A DNA stretch of 64,000 nt, taken from Enterocloster aldenensis (GTDB lineage Bacteria; Bacillota; Clostridia; Lachnospirales; Lachnospiraceae). The stretch covers positions 248,001-312,000 of the forward strand of contig NZ_QVEX01000005.1 of assembly GCF_003434055.1 (NCBI RefSeq), written 5' to 3'. The position numbers and the translations under genes were made by a program. How positions within the stretch are numbered: the stretch's first letter is position 1; each line of letters starts with the position of its first letter. Under the pieces are notes generated by a model that had not been told where the DNA came from, made no database searches, and worked only from the letters and a program-made list of their open reading frames with translations. Positions 18,900 to 28,414 of this stretch are shown here, piece by piece.

Positions 18900-18938
18900 T
18901 TGCAAATTATTACAAAAAATTGCAAACTCTGTTTGCAT
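18900..18938. promoter_or_regulatory. TTGCAA operator cluster upstream of the DeoR gene
   Basis: TTGCAA occurs at 18900-18905 and 18920-18925, 20 bp apart, with a near copy TTGCAT at 18933-18938. The spacing in whole helical turns matches the 10-bp spaced pair at the EIIA promoter. I infer autoregulation by the DeoR protein. Confidence 0.5.
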
Positions 18939-19004
18939 TTGTCATATATAGAATAACCCATTCCGCAACAAATTACAAGCTGTTTTCTAGAAAGAAGTAT
19001 ACCC

Positions 19005-20582
19005 TCACGTATAATCCTCAACCCTGCCCGACGGCAGCCTCAGCACCCGGTTAATCCCAATCTGCTCAACAAACCGCCTATTGTGGCTGACAACCATGAT
19101 GGTCCCTTCAAACCGCCTGAAATTCCTTCCGATAACCTCCTGGGTTTCAGGGTCAAGATGATTGGTGGGTTCATCGAGGATAAGGAAGTTGGCCTTTTGC
19201 AGCAAGATCCTGCACAGTGCAATACGGGCTTTCTCACCTGGTGACAGGACCTCAGCCTTTTTATTGATATCGTCTTCATAAAATAAAAAATTACTTAAAA
19301 CAGAACGCAGCTGTTTCATCGTGCATCCCTGGGCACTGACATTTTCCAGAACTGTTTTTTGCAGATCAAGCTGTTCAAGTTCCTGGGCATAATAGGCCAC
19401 ATCTGTATTGGGATGGAACCGGATATTTCCTCTGTCAGGCGTCTGGATACCCATCATCAGCTTTAACAATGTGGACTTTCCAACCCCGTTTTCGCCAACC
19501 ACCAGAAAGCGTTCCTTTGCGTTAATATGAAAATTCAGGTCCCTGTACAGGTACGGCTGGTTTGGATAATGAAACCACAGTCCTTCTACTTCCAGTGGGA
19601 TACCGGCACCCTCCCGCAGGGGGCGGATATCCATTTTAACGCGCCTGCAGACCCCTTCGCGCCTGTGCAGCGCATCCTGTTTCTTCTCCAGGCGCAGCGC
19701 CCGCTCCTGACCCATGCGCTTAATGGCATGATTGGTACGGCTTGCCTGTCTTGCCCTCTGTACAAACCCTTCCAGTTCTTTTATCTCCTTTTCTTCCCGG
19801 TCAATCACAAGTTCCTGCAGACGTTTTTCCTGTTCGTATTTCTTCTTGTAAATATCATAATTCCCATCATATACGGATATCTTGTGCGTGGACTTATTAA
19901 TGAACAGGATTTTATTTATAACCTGGTTCAGAAAGTCTGTGTCATGGCTGATAATCAAAACCATGCCTTTGTAATTCCTTAAAAAATCAGTTACAAACCC
20001 TCTTGTTCCTTCGTCCAAATGATTGGTGGGTTCGTCCAAAAGCAGGATTTCAGGCTTTGAGTACAGGACGCGGGCAAAGGCAATCTTGGATTTCTGGCCC
20101 CCGGACAACCGGTTAATCGGCATATCCAGTAAATCAATATCAATCCCCATACGTTCAATGATGGTCAGCAAAATATGTCCCGCCTCATAACAATCATAAT
20201 ACTCCAGTTGTGACTGCAGCTGATCCATCCGTTTTAGCAGCCGGATCTGCTCCTGGTCCCCTGCTGATTCCAGTTTCTGGTAAACCAGGTTCAGCTCTTC
20301 CTGCAGCCTGCCTATCGGGCGCCCTTCCTGCAGATAATCCAGGACCGTTCCGGTTTCCTCCCCAATCACCACTTCCTGGGGCAGATGGCCAATCCGCAAA
20401 TTTCCCGCCACGATACTGCCGCTGTCTAATTCCTGCTCACCCAGCAGGATACGGAACAGCGTTGTCTTTCCCGCCCCGTTGACTCCAACAACGCCTGCCT
20501 TATCATATCTGCTGATGTCAAAATCCGCATCCTCATATATTATTTTGTTCCCAAAAGCCAGGTTCATTTTAATGCCTTTCAT
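19005..20582 (-). CDS. ABC-F family ATPase (ribosome protection type)
   Basis: This protein of about 525 residues has two ABC ATPase domains joined by a charged helical linker and no membrane segments, which defines the ABC-F class. Walker A motifs are GVNGAGKTTL and GENGVGKSTL. Signature motifs are LSGGQKS and a variant LSPGEKA. Both Walker B runs end LLDEPTNHLDE or LILDEPTNHLD. Proteins of this type displace antibiotics from the ribosome or act as translation factors. The start is unclear among TTG 20597, ATG 20582 and ATG 20567. It follows a MATE gene on the same transcript, behind an attenuator-like leader, which supports a drug-resistance role. Confidence 0.85.
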   Translation of the reverse strand: MKGIKMNLAFGNKIIYEDADFDISRYDKAGVVGVNGAGKTTLFRILLGEQELDSGSIVAGNLRIGHLPQEVVIGEETGTVLDYLQEGRPIGRLQEELNLVYQKLESAGDQEQIRLLKRMDQLQSQLEYYDCYEAGHILLTIIERMGIDIDLLDMPINRLSGGQKSKIAFARVLYSKPEILLLDEPTNHLDEGTRGFVTDFLRNYKGMVLIISHDTDFLNQVINKILFINKSTHKISVYDGNYDIYKKKYEQEKRLQELVIDREEKEIKELEGFVQRARQASRTNHAIKRMGQERALRLEKKQDALHRREGVCRRVKMDIRPLREGAGIPLEVEGLWFHYPNQPYLYRDLNFHINAKERFLVVGENGVGKSTLLKLMMGIQTPDRGNIRFHPNTDVAYYAQELEQLDLQKTVLENVSAQGCTMKQLRSVLSNFLFYEDDINKKAEVLSPGEKARIALCRILLQKANFLILDEPTNHLDPETQEVIGRNFRRFEGTIMVVSHNRRFVEQIGINRVLRLPSGRVEDYT

Positions 20583-20614
20583 AATTCTATCTTTCAACCT
20601 CCTCAGTCCATGGC

Positions 20615-22036
20615 TTACCTGTCTGTTCTCTCTACTGTTCTCTCTTCTAATCCATCCGCCTGCCTCTTATCCTGCTCCGTCTTTTTAAGGATCAGCCCTC
20701 TGTTTTCCCATCCCCTGCTTCTAAAGTAAAACCATCCGGCCACCGCAGGGATAAAAGGTGAAACCGCCTGCCCGATATACACGCCGGGAAATCCAATTCC
20801 TGCGGCAAATGCCAACAGCCAGCTTACGGGAAGCCTGACAATGACCGCGTCCAACAGGGCATTGACCATGGCAATGTTTGCAGAGCCGGTTCCGATGGCA
20901 AAGGAATCAAATGTATACATGACCGCGTATATCAGGCTGTTTGCCCCGCAGCATATCCTCAAATACAGGATTCCGTCTTCAATCACATCCGTGCTGACCG
21001 GGTCAAATAACATGATGACCGGCTTTGCAAAAATCTGTACCAGGATGACCACAATAAGCGTAATTGACAGATTCAGGCCCAGTCCTGCCCTGGTTATTTT
21101 CTTTACCCTTTCAATCTTTTGGGCGCCCATATTCTGTCCCACCATGGCTGTTACGGCCTGCCCGATTGCCCAGCAGGGCATGCCGGCAAGTGTATTGACC
21201 TTTAACCCAACGCCGGACGCCGCGGCCACCGGGACACCAAAGTTATTAAGCATGCCTGTAATCAATAGATAGGAAATATTGACAACAGCCATCTGGATGG
21301 CTGTGGGCAGCCCCACTTTTAAAATAGCGGCTGCCTTATCCCTTATCATGGTAAAATGGCTGGGCCTGAAATCAAAAATAAAGTTCTTTTTCTTTAAATG
21401 TACCACGGAAATCACAAGGGAAATGCCCTGTGAAAAAACAGTGGCATAAGCAGCTCCTTTTGTCCCTAATCCCAGCGGACCCACCAGGATGATGTCCAGT
21501 GCAACATTAACCGCGGCTGCGGCCGCAACAAAATAAAGCGGGCTTTTTGAATCACCTAACCCTTTCATAATGGAGCACACAGCATTATAGCCAAACACAA
21601 ATACAGTGCCCCAGCAGATGATTTCCATATAACTGCAGGCGTCCGCCATTGCTTCCAAAGGAACATTCAGCACCCGGAAAAGCGGTTCATATACATGAAG
21701 CCCTGCCACAGTAACAATAATTGAGGCAATAAAAGCAATTGAGAACAAGGTCCCCACGGTCTCCCTCTGCCCCGTCTCATCACCCAATCCCTTATACTGG
21801 GCAGCCACCACCGTGCCTCCCATGGTAATACCGATGCACACCGAGTTGATAATGAATCCTATCATGGAAGCATTGCTTACAGCGGCAAGCCCGTTTTTTC
21901 CCACTGCCCTGCCCACCACCAGCATATCAACAATGCTGTAAAAGGATTGCAGCAGGTTGGCTAAGAGCAAGGGAAGCGCAAAGGCAGCCAGCTTTCCCGG
22001 TACGCTTCCTGTTGTCAGGTCCTGTTTATCTTTCAT
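20615..22036 (-). CDS. MATE family efflux transporter
   Basis: This 473-residue protein has about twelve membrane segments and the duplicated MATE fold, beginning with LTTGSVPGKLAAFALPLLLANLLQ. It should export cationic drugs or metabolites in exchange for Na+ or H+. The ABC-F gene starts 32 bp downstream. The upstream 320 bp holds a consensus promoter, a short leader reading frame and two terminator hairpins. A hydrophilic C-terminal tail rich in Arg, Glu and Lys is longer than usual. Confidence 0.9.
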   Translation of the reverse strand: MKDKQDLTTGSVPGKLAAFALPLLLANLLQSFYSIVDMLVVGRAVGKNGLAAVSNASMIGFIINSVCIGITMGGTVVAAQYKGLGDETGQRETVGTLFSIAFIASIIVTVAGLHVYEPLFRVLNVPLEAMADACSYMEIICWGTVFVFGYNAVCSIMKGLGDSKSPLYFVAAAAAVNVALDIILVGPLGLGTKGAAYATVFSQGISLVISVVHLKKKNFIFDFRPSHFTMIRDKAAAILKVGLPTAIQMAVVNISYLLITGMLNNFGVPVAAASGVGLKVNTLAGMPCWAIGQAVTAMVGQNMGAQKIERVKKITRAGLGLNLSITLIVVILVQIFAKPVIMLFDPVSTDVIEDGILYLRICCGANSLIYAVMYTFDSFAIGTGSANIAMVNALLDAVIVRLPVSWLLAFAAGIGFPGVYIGQAVSPFIPAVAGWFYFRSRGWENRGLILKKTEQDKRQADGLEERTVERTDR

Positions 22037-22057
22037 TGTTAACCCTACCTTTCATAA

Positions 22058-22098
22058 TAAAAAAACAGAGGGACTGCGCCAATCCAGTGCGCCCTCTG
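22058..22098 (-). terminator. Second leader terminator just before the MATE gene
   Basis: CAGAGGG and its complement (22066-22072 with 22092-22098) form a stem extended by an inner pairing with a small bulge. On the minus strand a run of seven Ts follows. It lies only about 25 bp before the MATE start codon, so it must be overridden for expression. Confidence 0.7.
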
Positions 22099-22124
22099 CT
22101 TTCCGGCTAAGTAACCTTATCCAT

Positions 22125-22159
22125 AACAAAAGGCGGCAGACCAAACATTGTCTGCCGCC
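22125..22159 (-). terminator. First leader terminator (attenuator)
   Basis: A perfect 10-bp stem, GGCGGCAGAC (minus strand, 22150-22159) with its complement at 22132-22141, has an 8-base loop. It is followed by TTTTGTT on the minus strand. It lies 30 bp after the leader-peptide stop codon. Confidence 0.78.
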
Positions 22160-22188
22160 CCAAAAAATTAAATAGATACTTAAAATAT

Positions 22189-22359
22189 CTAATAAATCCC
22201 TATTGGAAAACACGAAAATGAAATCCCAAAGCCATTGCTTTGGAACGTTGGGACAATATCCCTGCCAAACATCATTTCCGTATTCTCAGGCTCCGTACAA
22301 TGTTTTATCATGTTAAATTGTGCGGAGCTATCATCAATGCAGAACTTACCAAATAACAT
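22189..22359 (-). CDS. Putative 56-residue leader peptide of the MATE/ABC-F attenuator
   Basis: A short reading frame runs from the ATG at 22359 (ribosome binding site GGAAAGGGTGGG) to a TAG at 22189-22191. It begins MLFGKFCIDDSS and ends FSCFPIGIY, with a Phe/Cys-rich second half. It starts 46 bp after a consensus promoter and stops 30 bp before a terminator hairpin. That layout matches ribosome-mediated attenuation of antibiotic-resistance ABC-F and efflux genes, where a drug-stalled ribosome prevents terminator formation. Whether it is translated, and its function, are inference. Confidence 0.6.
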   Translation of the reverse strand: MLFGKFCIDDSSAQFNMIKHCTEPENTEMMFGRDIVPTFQSNGFGISFSCFPIGIY

Positions 22360-22404
22360 TGCACCCACCCTTTCCTTGTGTATTTTCCTTATATGTCATA
22401 TGAT

Positions 22405-22433
22405 ATTATAACCACTCTCCTAAACCCTGTCAA
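22405..22433 (-). promoter_or_regulatory. Consensus sigma-A promoter for the MATE/ABC-F leader
   Basis: On the minus strand TTGACA (22428-22433) and TATAAT (22405-22410) are both perfect and separated by 17 bp. The -35 box lies just before the stop codon of the EAL protein gene. A promoter this strong upstream of two terminators fits attenuation control. Confidence 0.88.
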
Positions 22434-25400
22434 GCTTCCTCATCAGGAAATCCTTTTCAAACGCCTCTACCTCCATGGGCTTCCCATACAGGTATCCCTG
22501 TCCGATCATGCATCTGCATTTCTTCAGATACGCTTCCTGCAGTTCCTCCTCAATGCCTTCGGCAATGGTCTGTATCTTCATGTCATGGCACATGGAAATG
22601 ATATGCTTGACAATCTGGCCGCTGACCTTGTCCCGGTCAATCTTATCCACCAGGCTCTTATCCAGCTTCAGCACGTCAAATTCCACATCGGAAAGGATAT
22701 CCATGTTGCTGTATTTGGTGCCGAAATCATCCAGGGATATCCGGTAGCCAAGCTTCTTAAATTCCGCCAGGGCCTTGTAGACCATGTCCCGTCCCAGTTC
22801 CCCTATGCTCTCTGTCACCTCTATCTCCAGCTTATTGGGAGACACATCGTATTTTTTCGCAATGGATGCCACGCTGGATACAATATCCGCATTCAGCAGG
22901 GTCATCCTGGAAAAATTAAATGACAGGACCTCTTCCCTGCAGCCCATACGGCCCCAATGTTCCAGCAGGCGGCAGCATTCCTCAAACACAAACAGGTCCA
23001 CATAACTTATCAGGTTCTCCCGTTCCAGTACGCCGATGAACCCGGAGGGCATGATGATTCCCTTCTCAGGATGATAATACCGTATCAATGCCTCTGCCCC
23101 GGCACACGTACCGGTCTTCAGATACAGCTTTGGCTGCAGTACCACCCTGAACTCCCCGCTTTCGATGCTGCGGAGCAGGCCTTTGATTAAATCCAGGCGG
23201 CCGGAACCGGTCATGCCGGGTTTTGTCTCATAATACCGCTGCTTGTCAATCCGCATCAGTTCCCCGGCCTGCTTCATGGCCCAGTCCAGGTTCTTCTGCC
23301 TGTCATCCCATACCCTGCCCGCGGAAACAGACATATCCTGCCTGCTGTTCAATTCCCGTACAAGGGAGCTGGACCTGTGCTCAAACTCAGAATAGGAAAT
23401 ATTTTCCATCACAATATCAAACTCATTGCTGTTTAGCCGGAATACCGCACAGCCGCCGAACCGCCGCCCTATGATTCCTGCTGCCTGGCGGATCAGCGCA
23501 TCTCCTGCCTCGGTCCCCCTTATATCGTTAACCGACTTCAAATCATTGATGTCAATTATGATGACGCCAATGGAAACAACGTTGTCTGCTTTGAAGGACC
23601 TGCGGAACCGGTCATAGCTGCTCCTGTTGAGCAGCCCGGTCAGGGAATCTTTATAGATGCTGTACTCCAGCTTTATTGCATCCTGCCGTCTGCTGATTTC
23701 CTGTGCAATGAAAAACAGAAGCATATTCACCAGGTCCAGGGAATCCTGGCCCCTGCGTTCCAGCATCACAATATAACCCAGTTCCCCCTTTTTACAGACA
23801 ATGGGGAATACGGCCATATTGGAAACCTGTTCCCGTTCCATATCCTGATATAGTTCAAAAGACTCAGGCAGTATATCCTGGGGTTCTTCTATGTCCCTGA
23901 CCCCGCCCTGGTGGTTCTGGTCCAGCCATTCCTGGATATGGCCTTCCAGGCTGCCGCTGGCAGGGGGCCCGTCCCTTTCATCCCTGCGGAAGGCGCACTC
24001 ATAGCCGAATCCATTTTCCTTCTGAAGGTATATCAGGACATGTCCGGCCTTATAATGGTCCGCCAGCACGTCCATCATGCGTCTCATAGACTCTTCCATG
24101 GTCCTGGCTTCTATCATGGCATAGATGCAGCTTATCACCTTATTGGCCACCTCTGCCCTGGTATCCGGTATGCCTGTTAAGGGTTCGGTCTTACTGCTTT
24201 CATAGGCCGCTTCAATGCCAATGGTCAGGACCGCGGGCATTCCCTTCCACTCCACCATGCGCGTCTTCATAAGGCGCTTTATGCCCTGCCTGGGGTCTGT
24301 GTTTTCCCACAGGGAGAAACGGTCCCATTCCCAGTTAAAGCCATTGCAGAACATACATGGTTTGCTGCTTCCATAAAACAGTTCATGGCATTTACGGCCC
24401 CGGCAGTCTTCCTCTGCCATACCGATCATCCTGTAATAAGCCTGGTTGGCTTCAATCAGTTCATATGTATCAGGGTCGATGAGACAGGCTGCATCGCCTA
24501 CGGATGATAAAAGCTGGGCAAACTCATTCCCCTGCGCTTCCTGTCCTGCCCTTTCCTGTTCCTTATCTGGGTCCTTCCTCCCCTCCCTGTCCAGCAGGCA
24601 GAATACGCCGAATATGTGATTGCCGGCAGGTTCCTGAAACATATATACAGCCAGCTGGACATGGCGCAGCCTGTCCCCATCAAACAGCCGCCTGTAATTC
24701 ATGGACACCCTATGTCTGCCTGCCTCAAACCTTGCCAGAAGGCTTTCCCTGTCAAAGTAAAGCCTGAAGTCCTTCCTGTCTTCCGGTTTGACGCCCTTGT
24801 ACTCAAGCATGTTCAGAAGCCTGCTGTAACTGTGCTCCTCCATATGCCCCAGGCAGCGCTTCCAGTTCCCGTAAAGCCGCATCACCCGGTCCCCTGTCAG
24901 GTCCACCTCAGCGTGAGCCAGGGAATCTTCCAAAAGCAGCTGATTGACCCTGGCCTGCCTGATATAGGCGTTCTCCAGCTCCTTGAGCCTGGTGATGTCC
25001 TCAAACCGGCCCAGTACAATCTCCGGGCAGCCCTCCTCATAGGACAGGACCTCCAGTTCCATGGCAAACCAGCTGTATTCCCCATCCCGGTTCTTAAGCC
25101 TGATCTCACACCGCGCATGGTCCCCTCCTGTCCGCAGGACACGGAATGCCTGCAGGAAGGTCTCCTTAAATCCAGGATGCACCATATCAGAGTCCGCCCA
25201 CACCTCAGGAAATCCCTGTATCTGCTTCTCCGTACCGTATGTGACCTTGCGGTCCGTATAGATGAGGGCCGTCCCGCTGGTCATATTGTACTCAAAGACC
25301 TCTTCCCAGCTCACATTCATGGACCACCGCTTCATCTGTTCCAGGTCCGCCATATTCTGGTGATACCCGGTTATCAGGACCCTCCCGTCCGGAAGCTGGC

Positions 25401-25749
25401 GGGACCTGCCCGCACACCGCACCGGAATATCCCCCCACTCCGGGTGGTTCCATGTATACTGGACCTCACACAGCTTACCCGTATGGACAATCCGGTTCAT
25501 GACATCATTAACATATGCATGGTTTCCCCTGTTGATACGCTTGTACCAAAACTCAAAACACGCCTCCGGGGACATATTCTCCTTTGCCCCCAGCAGCCTG
25601 GCCATGGTCCCGTCAATATAAAATTTCACATTCTGCATATCCTTGTCTGTCACCATGTTCCACAGCCCCAGCTCCGACATATGCAGGATATCCTGTACCC
25701 AGTCCATATCATGAAATACAAAGCATTTGGTGAAATCCTTATCTTCCAT
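22420..25749 (-). CDS. PAS/GAF sensor protein with degenerate GGDEF and EAL domain (c-di-GMP phosphodiesterase)
   Basis: This 1109-residue soluble protein has PAS-like domains over roughly the first 530 residues, a GAF-like region, a GGDEF-family domain (about 690-850) and a C-terminal EAL domain. The cyclase motif reads NSNEF instead of GGDEF, so cyclase activity is unlikely. The EAL domain keeps EALIR, NFS, EVTES, LDDFG, KLDK, AEGIE and QGY, so it probably hydrolyses c-di-GMP. The degenerate GGDEF may bind GTP and regulate it. It stands alone, preceded by a divergent-free AT-rich gap. A long opposite-strand frame over its 5' half is a coding shadow. Confidence 0.88.
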   Translation of the reverse strand: MEDKDFTKCFVFHDMDWVQDILHMSELGLWNMVTDKDMQNVKFYIDGTMARLLGAKENMSPEACFEFWYKRINRGNHAYVNDVMNRIVHTGKLCEVQYTWNHPEWGDIPVRCAGRSRQLPDGRVLITGYHQNMADLEQMKRWSMNVSWEEVFEYNMTSGTALIYTDRKVTYGTEKQIQGFPEVWADSDMVHPGFKETFLQAFRVLRTGGDHARCEIRLKNRDGEYSWFAMELEVLSYEEGCPEIVLGRFEDITRLKELENAYIRQARVNQLLLEDSLAHAEVDLTGDRVMRLYGNWKRCLGHMEEHSYSRLLNMLEYKGVKPEDRKDFRLYFDRESLLARFEAGRHRVSMNYRRLFDGDRLRHVQLAVYMFQEPAGNHIFGVFCLLDREGRKDPDKEQERAGQEAQGNEFAQLLSSVGDAACLIDPDTYELIEANQAYYRMIGMAEEDCRGRKCHELFYGSSKPCMFCNGFNWEWDRFSLWENTDPRQGIKRLMKTRMVEWKGMPAVLTIGIEAAYESSKTEPLTGIPDTRAEVANKVISCIYAMIEARTMEESMRRMMDVLADHYKAGHVLIYLQKENGFGYECAFRRDERDGPPASGSLEGHIQEWLDQNHQGGVRDIEEPQDILPESFELYQDMEREQVSNMAVFPIVCKKGELGYIVMLERRGQDSLDLVNMLLFFIAQEISRRQDAIKLEYSIYKDSLTGLLNRSSYDRFRRSFKADNVVSIGVIIIDINDLKSVNDIRGTEAGDALIRQAAGIIGRRFGGCAVFRLNSNEFDIVMENISYSEFEHRSSSLVRELNSRQDMSVSAGRVWDDRQKNLDWAMKQAGELMRIDKQRYYETKPGMTGSGRLDLIKGLLRSIESGEFRVVLQPKLYLKTGTCAGAEALIRYYHPEKGIIMPSGFIGVLERENLISYVDLFVFEECCRLLEHWGRMGCREEVLSFNFSRMTLLNADIVSSVASIAKKYDVSPNKLEIEVTESIGELGRDMVYKALAEFKKLGYRISLDDFGTKYSNMDILSDVEFDVLKLDKSLVDKIDRDKVSGQIVKHIISMCHDMKIQTIAEGIEEELQEAYLKKCRCMIGQGYLYGKPMEVEAFEKDFLMRKLDRV

Positions 25750-25857
25750 TCTTTTTCCTCATCTGTCTGTAATATTCCGACAGCCAAATATTATTTTTAA
25801 TCATACCATTGCATGAAAGGCGCACTATCCGTTTTTTATGAATTTTTCCGACTGCTG

Positions 25858-26688
25858 TCAGAAATCCCTGCTTTTATCCATCGCAGGCAGTCCAGCTCCC
25901 CCTTTGTCCGTGGGCGCGCATCCGAACATTTTCTTATACGCCCTGAAAAAGCTGGAATAATCCCCAAACCCTGCATTGGAAGCTGCCTCCGCTGCCGGTA
26001 TCCCTGCCGACAGCTCACCCCGCACCACTGCCATACGCTTGTATAGTATATAACGCGCCACCGTGGTACCGGTTGCCCTCTTAAATATGGAGGTCAGATG
26101 GTTCTTACTCATGTAAAATGTCCCGGCAAGCCCTTCCAGGGTCAGAGGCTCTTTCAGATGCTCATTGATATAGCGGATGATATCCCTGGCCTGTCCGTCC
26201 TTTCCCCCGGATGCCCCTGCCCCATCCTGACAGATTGCAAAAATCTTAGTCAAAATAGACAGCATCCGTGCGCTAATTGCAATATCCTGTAAATCCTTCC
26301 CATAGGAACCGCACTCTTCAAGGGCATGGAAATACCACTCCATCTGAAACTGCTCCTCGTAACAGCACCAGCCCCTGGCAAAGGGCCCCAGCAGCAGCTC
26401 CCGCTCCCGTTCCCCCAGCAGCTCCTTTACAAAATGCACACGTATGCGGTGGTACTCTTCCCCATCCAGCACCTTCAAACCGTGGAAACACCCGGGCGGG
26501 ATGACGATAAGGCTTCCAGGCCTTGGGATATATGGCCTTCCTTCCAGAAGATATTCCACATTGCCTGTTATCATATAGTAAATCTCGTAACTGTCATGGC
26601 AGTGCATCTTATACTCCATATCAGCCTCATCGCTGCGTGTATGGGCATACATCACCCCGTTGGTCCTAAAGCTTTCCTCCTGGTACAA
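25858..26688 (-). CDS. AraC-family transcriptional regulator
   Basis: This 276-residue protein has an N-terminal cupin-like sensor (HCHDSYEIYYMITG) and a C-terminal AraC domain with two helix-turn-helix motifs (LEGLAGTFYMSKNHLTSIFKRATG and, later, AASNAGFGDYSSFFRAYKKMFG). It probably senses a sugar or related ligand and activates a nearby or unlinked carbohydrate gene set. It is a single gene; the aspA gene lies upstream in the same direction behind a terminator. Its target cannot be told from the sequence. Confidence 0.87.
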   Translation of the reverse strand: MYQEESFRTNGVMYAHTRSDEADMEYKMHCHDSYEIYYMITGNVEYLLEGRPYIPRPGSLIVIPPGCFHGLKVLDGEEYHRIRVHFVKELLGERERELLLGPFARGWCCYEEQFQMEWYFHALEECGSYGKDLQDIAISARMLSILTKIFAICQDGAGASGGKDGQARDIIRYINEHLKEPLTLEGLAGTFYMSKNHLTSIFKRATGTTVARYILYKRMAVVRGELSAGIPAAEAASNAGFGDYSSFFRAYKKMFGCAPTDKGGAGLPAMDKSRDF

Positions 26689-26924
26689 TGTGTTTCCTTT
26701 CCGCCGTTTTCACACGGCTTCTTCACTGTTATGTCCATTGTACCAAATAATGTGCTGATTGCAATATTTTTTTGGCTTATGACAATGGTTCCTGCAATGC
26801 ATTTATCATATAATATGTCCTGTAAGCAAGAACACATACAGCAAATGAATTGTTGCGAAAACCGAAAGGGCCCTCCCCCTTTCACACATTTTATCCCCCT
26901 TTATACACAATACAATACAATTAC

Positions 26925-26960
26925 AAAAATGCCAGACATCCCCAGTGTCTGGCATTTTTG
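26925..26960 (-). terminator. Terminator after aspA
   Basis: The stem pairs GCCAGACA (26931-26938) with TGTCTGGC (26946-26953), extended by A/T pairs, and has T-rich tails on both strands. It lies directly after the aspA stop on the minus strand. Confidence 0.85.
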
Positions 26961-26962
26961 TG

Positions 26963-28414
26963 TTATAATTCCTTTGCACGGTCCTTCTCCCCGCCGGCAC
27001 TCCCTCCCATCTTATGATACTCCACCAGATGTCCTGGCTGTGTCATATCCTTAAGGTTCAGGCACTGGTCCAGCTGTGCTTCTGTCATCAGCTTTTCTTC
27101 CAGCACGATTCTCCTTACAGGGATTCCCGTTTCCATGGAACGCTTGGCAATATCCGCTGACTTTTTATACCCCAGGGCAGGGCACAGGGCGGTTGCAAGG
27201 GCAGCGCTGGACTCCACCAGCCTGCGGCAGTGTTCCCGGTTGGCGGTAATCCCCAGGATGCAGTTGTCAATCAGGGTCTCCACCGCCCCCTTAAGGGTAT
27301 CGATGGATTCAAATATCTTATAGAATATCACTGGCTCAAATGCATTTAACTCCATCTGTCCTGCTTCGGCCGCCATGGTCACGGTAACATCATTGCCAAT
27401 GATGTTAAACGCAACCTGTGAAACAACTTCCGGAATCACAGGATTGATCTTTCCCGGCATGATGGAGGAACCATTCTGCCTGGGCGGCAGGTTAATCTCC
27501 CCCAGCCCGGCCTTTGGCCCGCTGGACAGAAGACGCAGGTCATTGCATATCTTGGAAAGATTCACGGCACAGATGCGCAGGGTGGATGAAGTATGTACAA
27601 AACAGTCCAGATTCTGGGTGGCGTCAAACAGGTCGTCTGCCTGGACGCACTCTGTCTGGCACACAAGGTTGATATTGCGGATGATGTGGAACAGGTAAAC
27701 CGGATTCACATTTATGGCCGTGCCCACAGCAGTGGCGCCGATATTCAGATACTTAAGTTCATCCATCTGTTCCCTGATCCTTCTGATGTCCCTTCCAATC
27801 ACAGCAGCATACGCCTCAAAGGACTGCCCCAGCCTGATGGGGACCGCATCCTGAAGCTGGGTCCTTCCCATCTTAACCACATCGTCAAACTCAATGGACT
27901 TCTGATGGAGGGATTTCTGCAGACGTTCCAGTTCATCCAGAAGGCCGGGCAGCAGGCCCAGGATGGTCAGCTTGCCGGCGCAGGGTATCACGTCATTGGT
28001 GGACTGGGCCATGTTCACATGGTCATTGGGATGGACCAGGGAATAGTCCCCTTTTGTGCCGCCCAGGATCTCGATTGCCCGGTTGGCAATCACCTCGTTG
28101 GCATTCATATTGGCGGAGGTCCCGGCCCCGCCCTGGATGGCGTCCACAATGAACTGCCCGTGAAGCTTCCCCCCTATGATTTCATCACATGCAGCCACAA
28201 TGGCATTCCCCACGCGCTCATCCAGCACATGGGCCGTCATATTGGTAAACGCCGCCGCCTTCTTGATCCTGGCCAGGTTCCTGATAAACTCCCCGTGGAG
28301 CGGCCTTCCCGTAATATGGAAATTATTCTTTGCCCGCAGCGTCTGAACCCCGTAATACGCCTTCACCGGCACCTCCATTGTTCCGATGGAATCAGATTCC
28401 TTCCTGGTAACCAT
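26963..28414 (-). CDS. aspA: Aspartate ammonia-lyase
   Basis: This 483-residue enzyme of the fumarase/aspartase superfamily should convert aspartate to fumarate and ammonia in the cytoplasm. The superfamily signature GSSIMPGKINPVIPE is present, as are GGAGTSANMNANEV and the N-terminal VKAYYGVQTLRA run, which fit AspA better than FumC. I chose the ATG at 28414, behind GGAGGAAGG; the longer frame lacks a good site. It is monocistronic with its own terminator. FumC-type activity cannot be fully excluded, but AspA is the better call. Confidence 0.87.
   Translation of the reverse strand: MVTRKESDSIGTMEVPVKAYYGVQTLRAKNNFHITGRPLHGEFIRNLARIKKAAAFTNMTAHVLDERVGNAIVAACDEIIGGKLHGQFIVDAIQGGAGTSANMNANEVIANRAIEILGGTKGDYSLVHPNDHVNMAQSTNDVIPCAGKLTILGLLPGLLDELERLQKSLHQKSIEFDDVVKMGRTQLQDAVPIRLGQSFEAYAAVIGRDIRRIREQMDELKYLNIGATAVGTAINVNPVYLFHIIRNINLVCQTECVQADDLFDATQNLDCFVHTSSTLRICAVNLSKICNDLRLLSSGPKAGLGEINLPPRQNGSSIMPGKINPVIPEVVSQVAFNIIGNDVTVTMAAEAGQMELNAFEPVIFYKIFESIDTLKGAVETLIDNCILGITANREHCRRLVESSAALATALCPALGYKKSADIAKRSMETGIPVRRIVLEEKLMTEAQLDQCLNLKDMTQPGHLVEYHKMGGSAGGEKDRAKEL

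Noticed and set aside
24616..25800. A 394-codon plus-strand open frame opposite the 5' half of the EAL protein gene
   Set aside because: It lies entirely opposite a well-supported gene, has proline- and histidine-rich composition without recognisable domains, and lacks a ribosome binding site; it is a codon-usage shadow.
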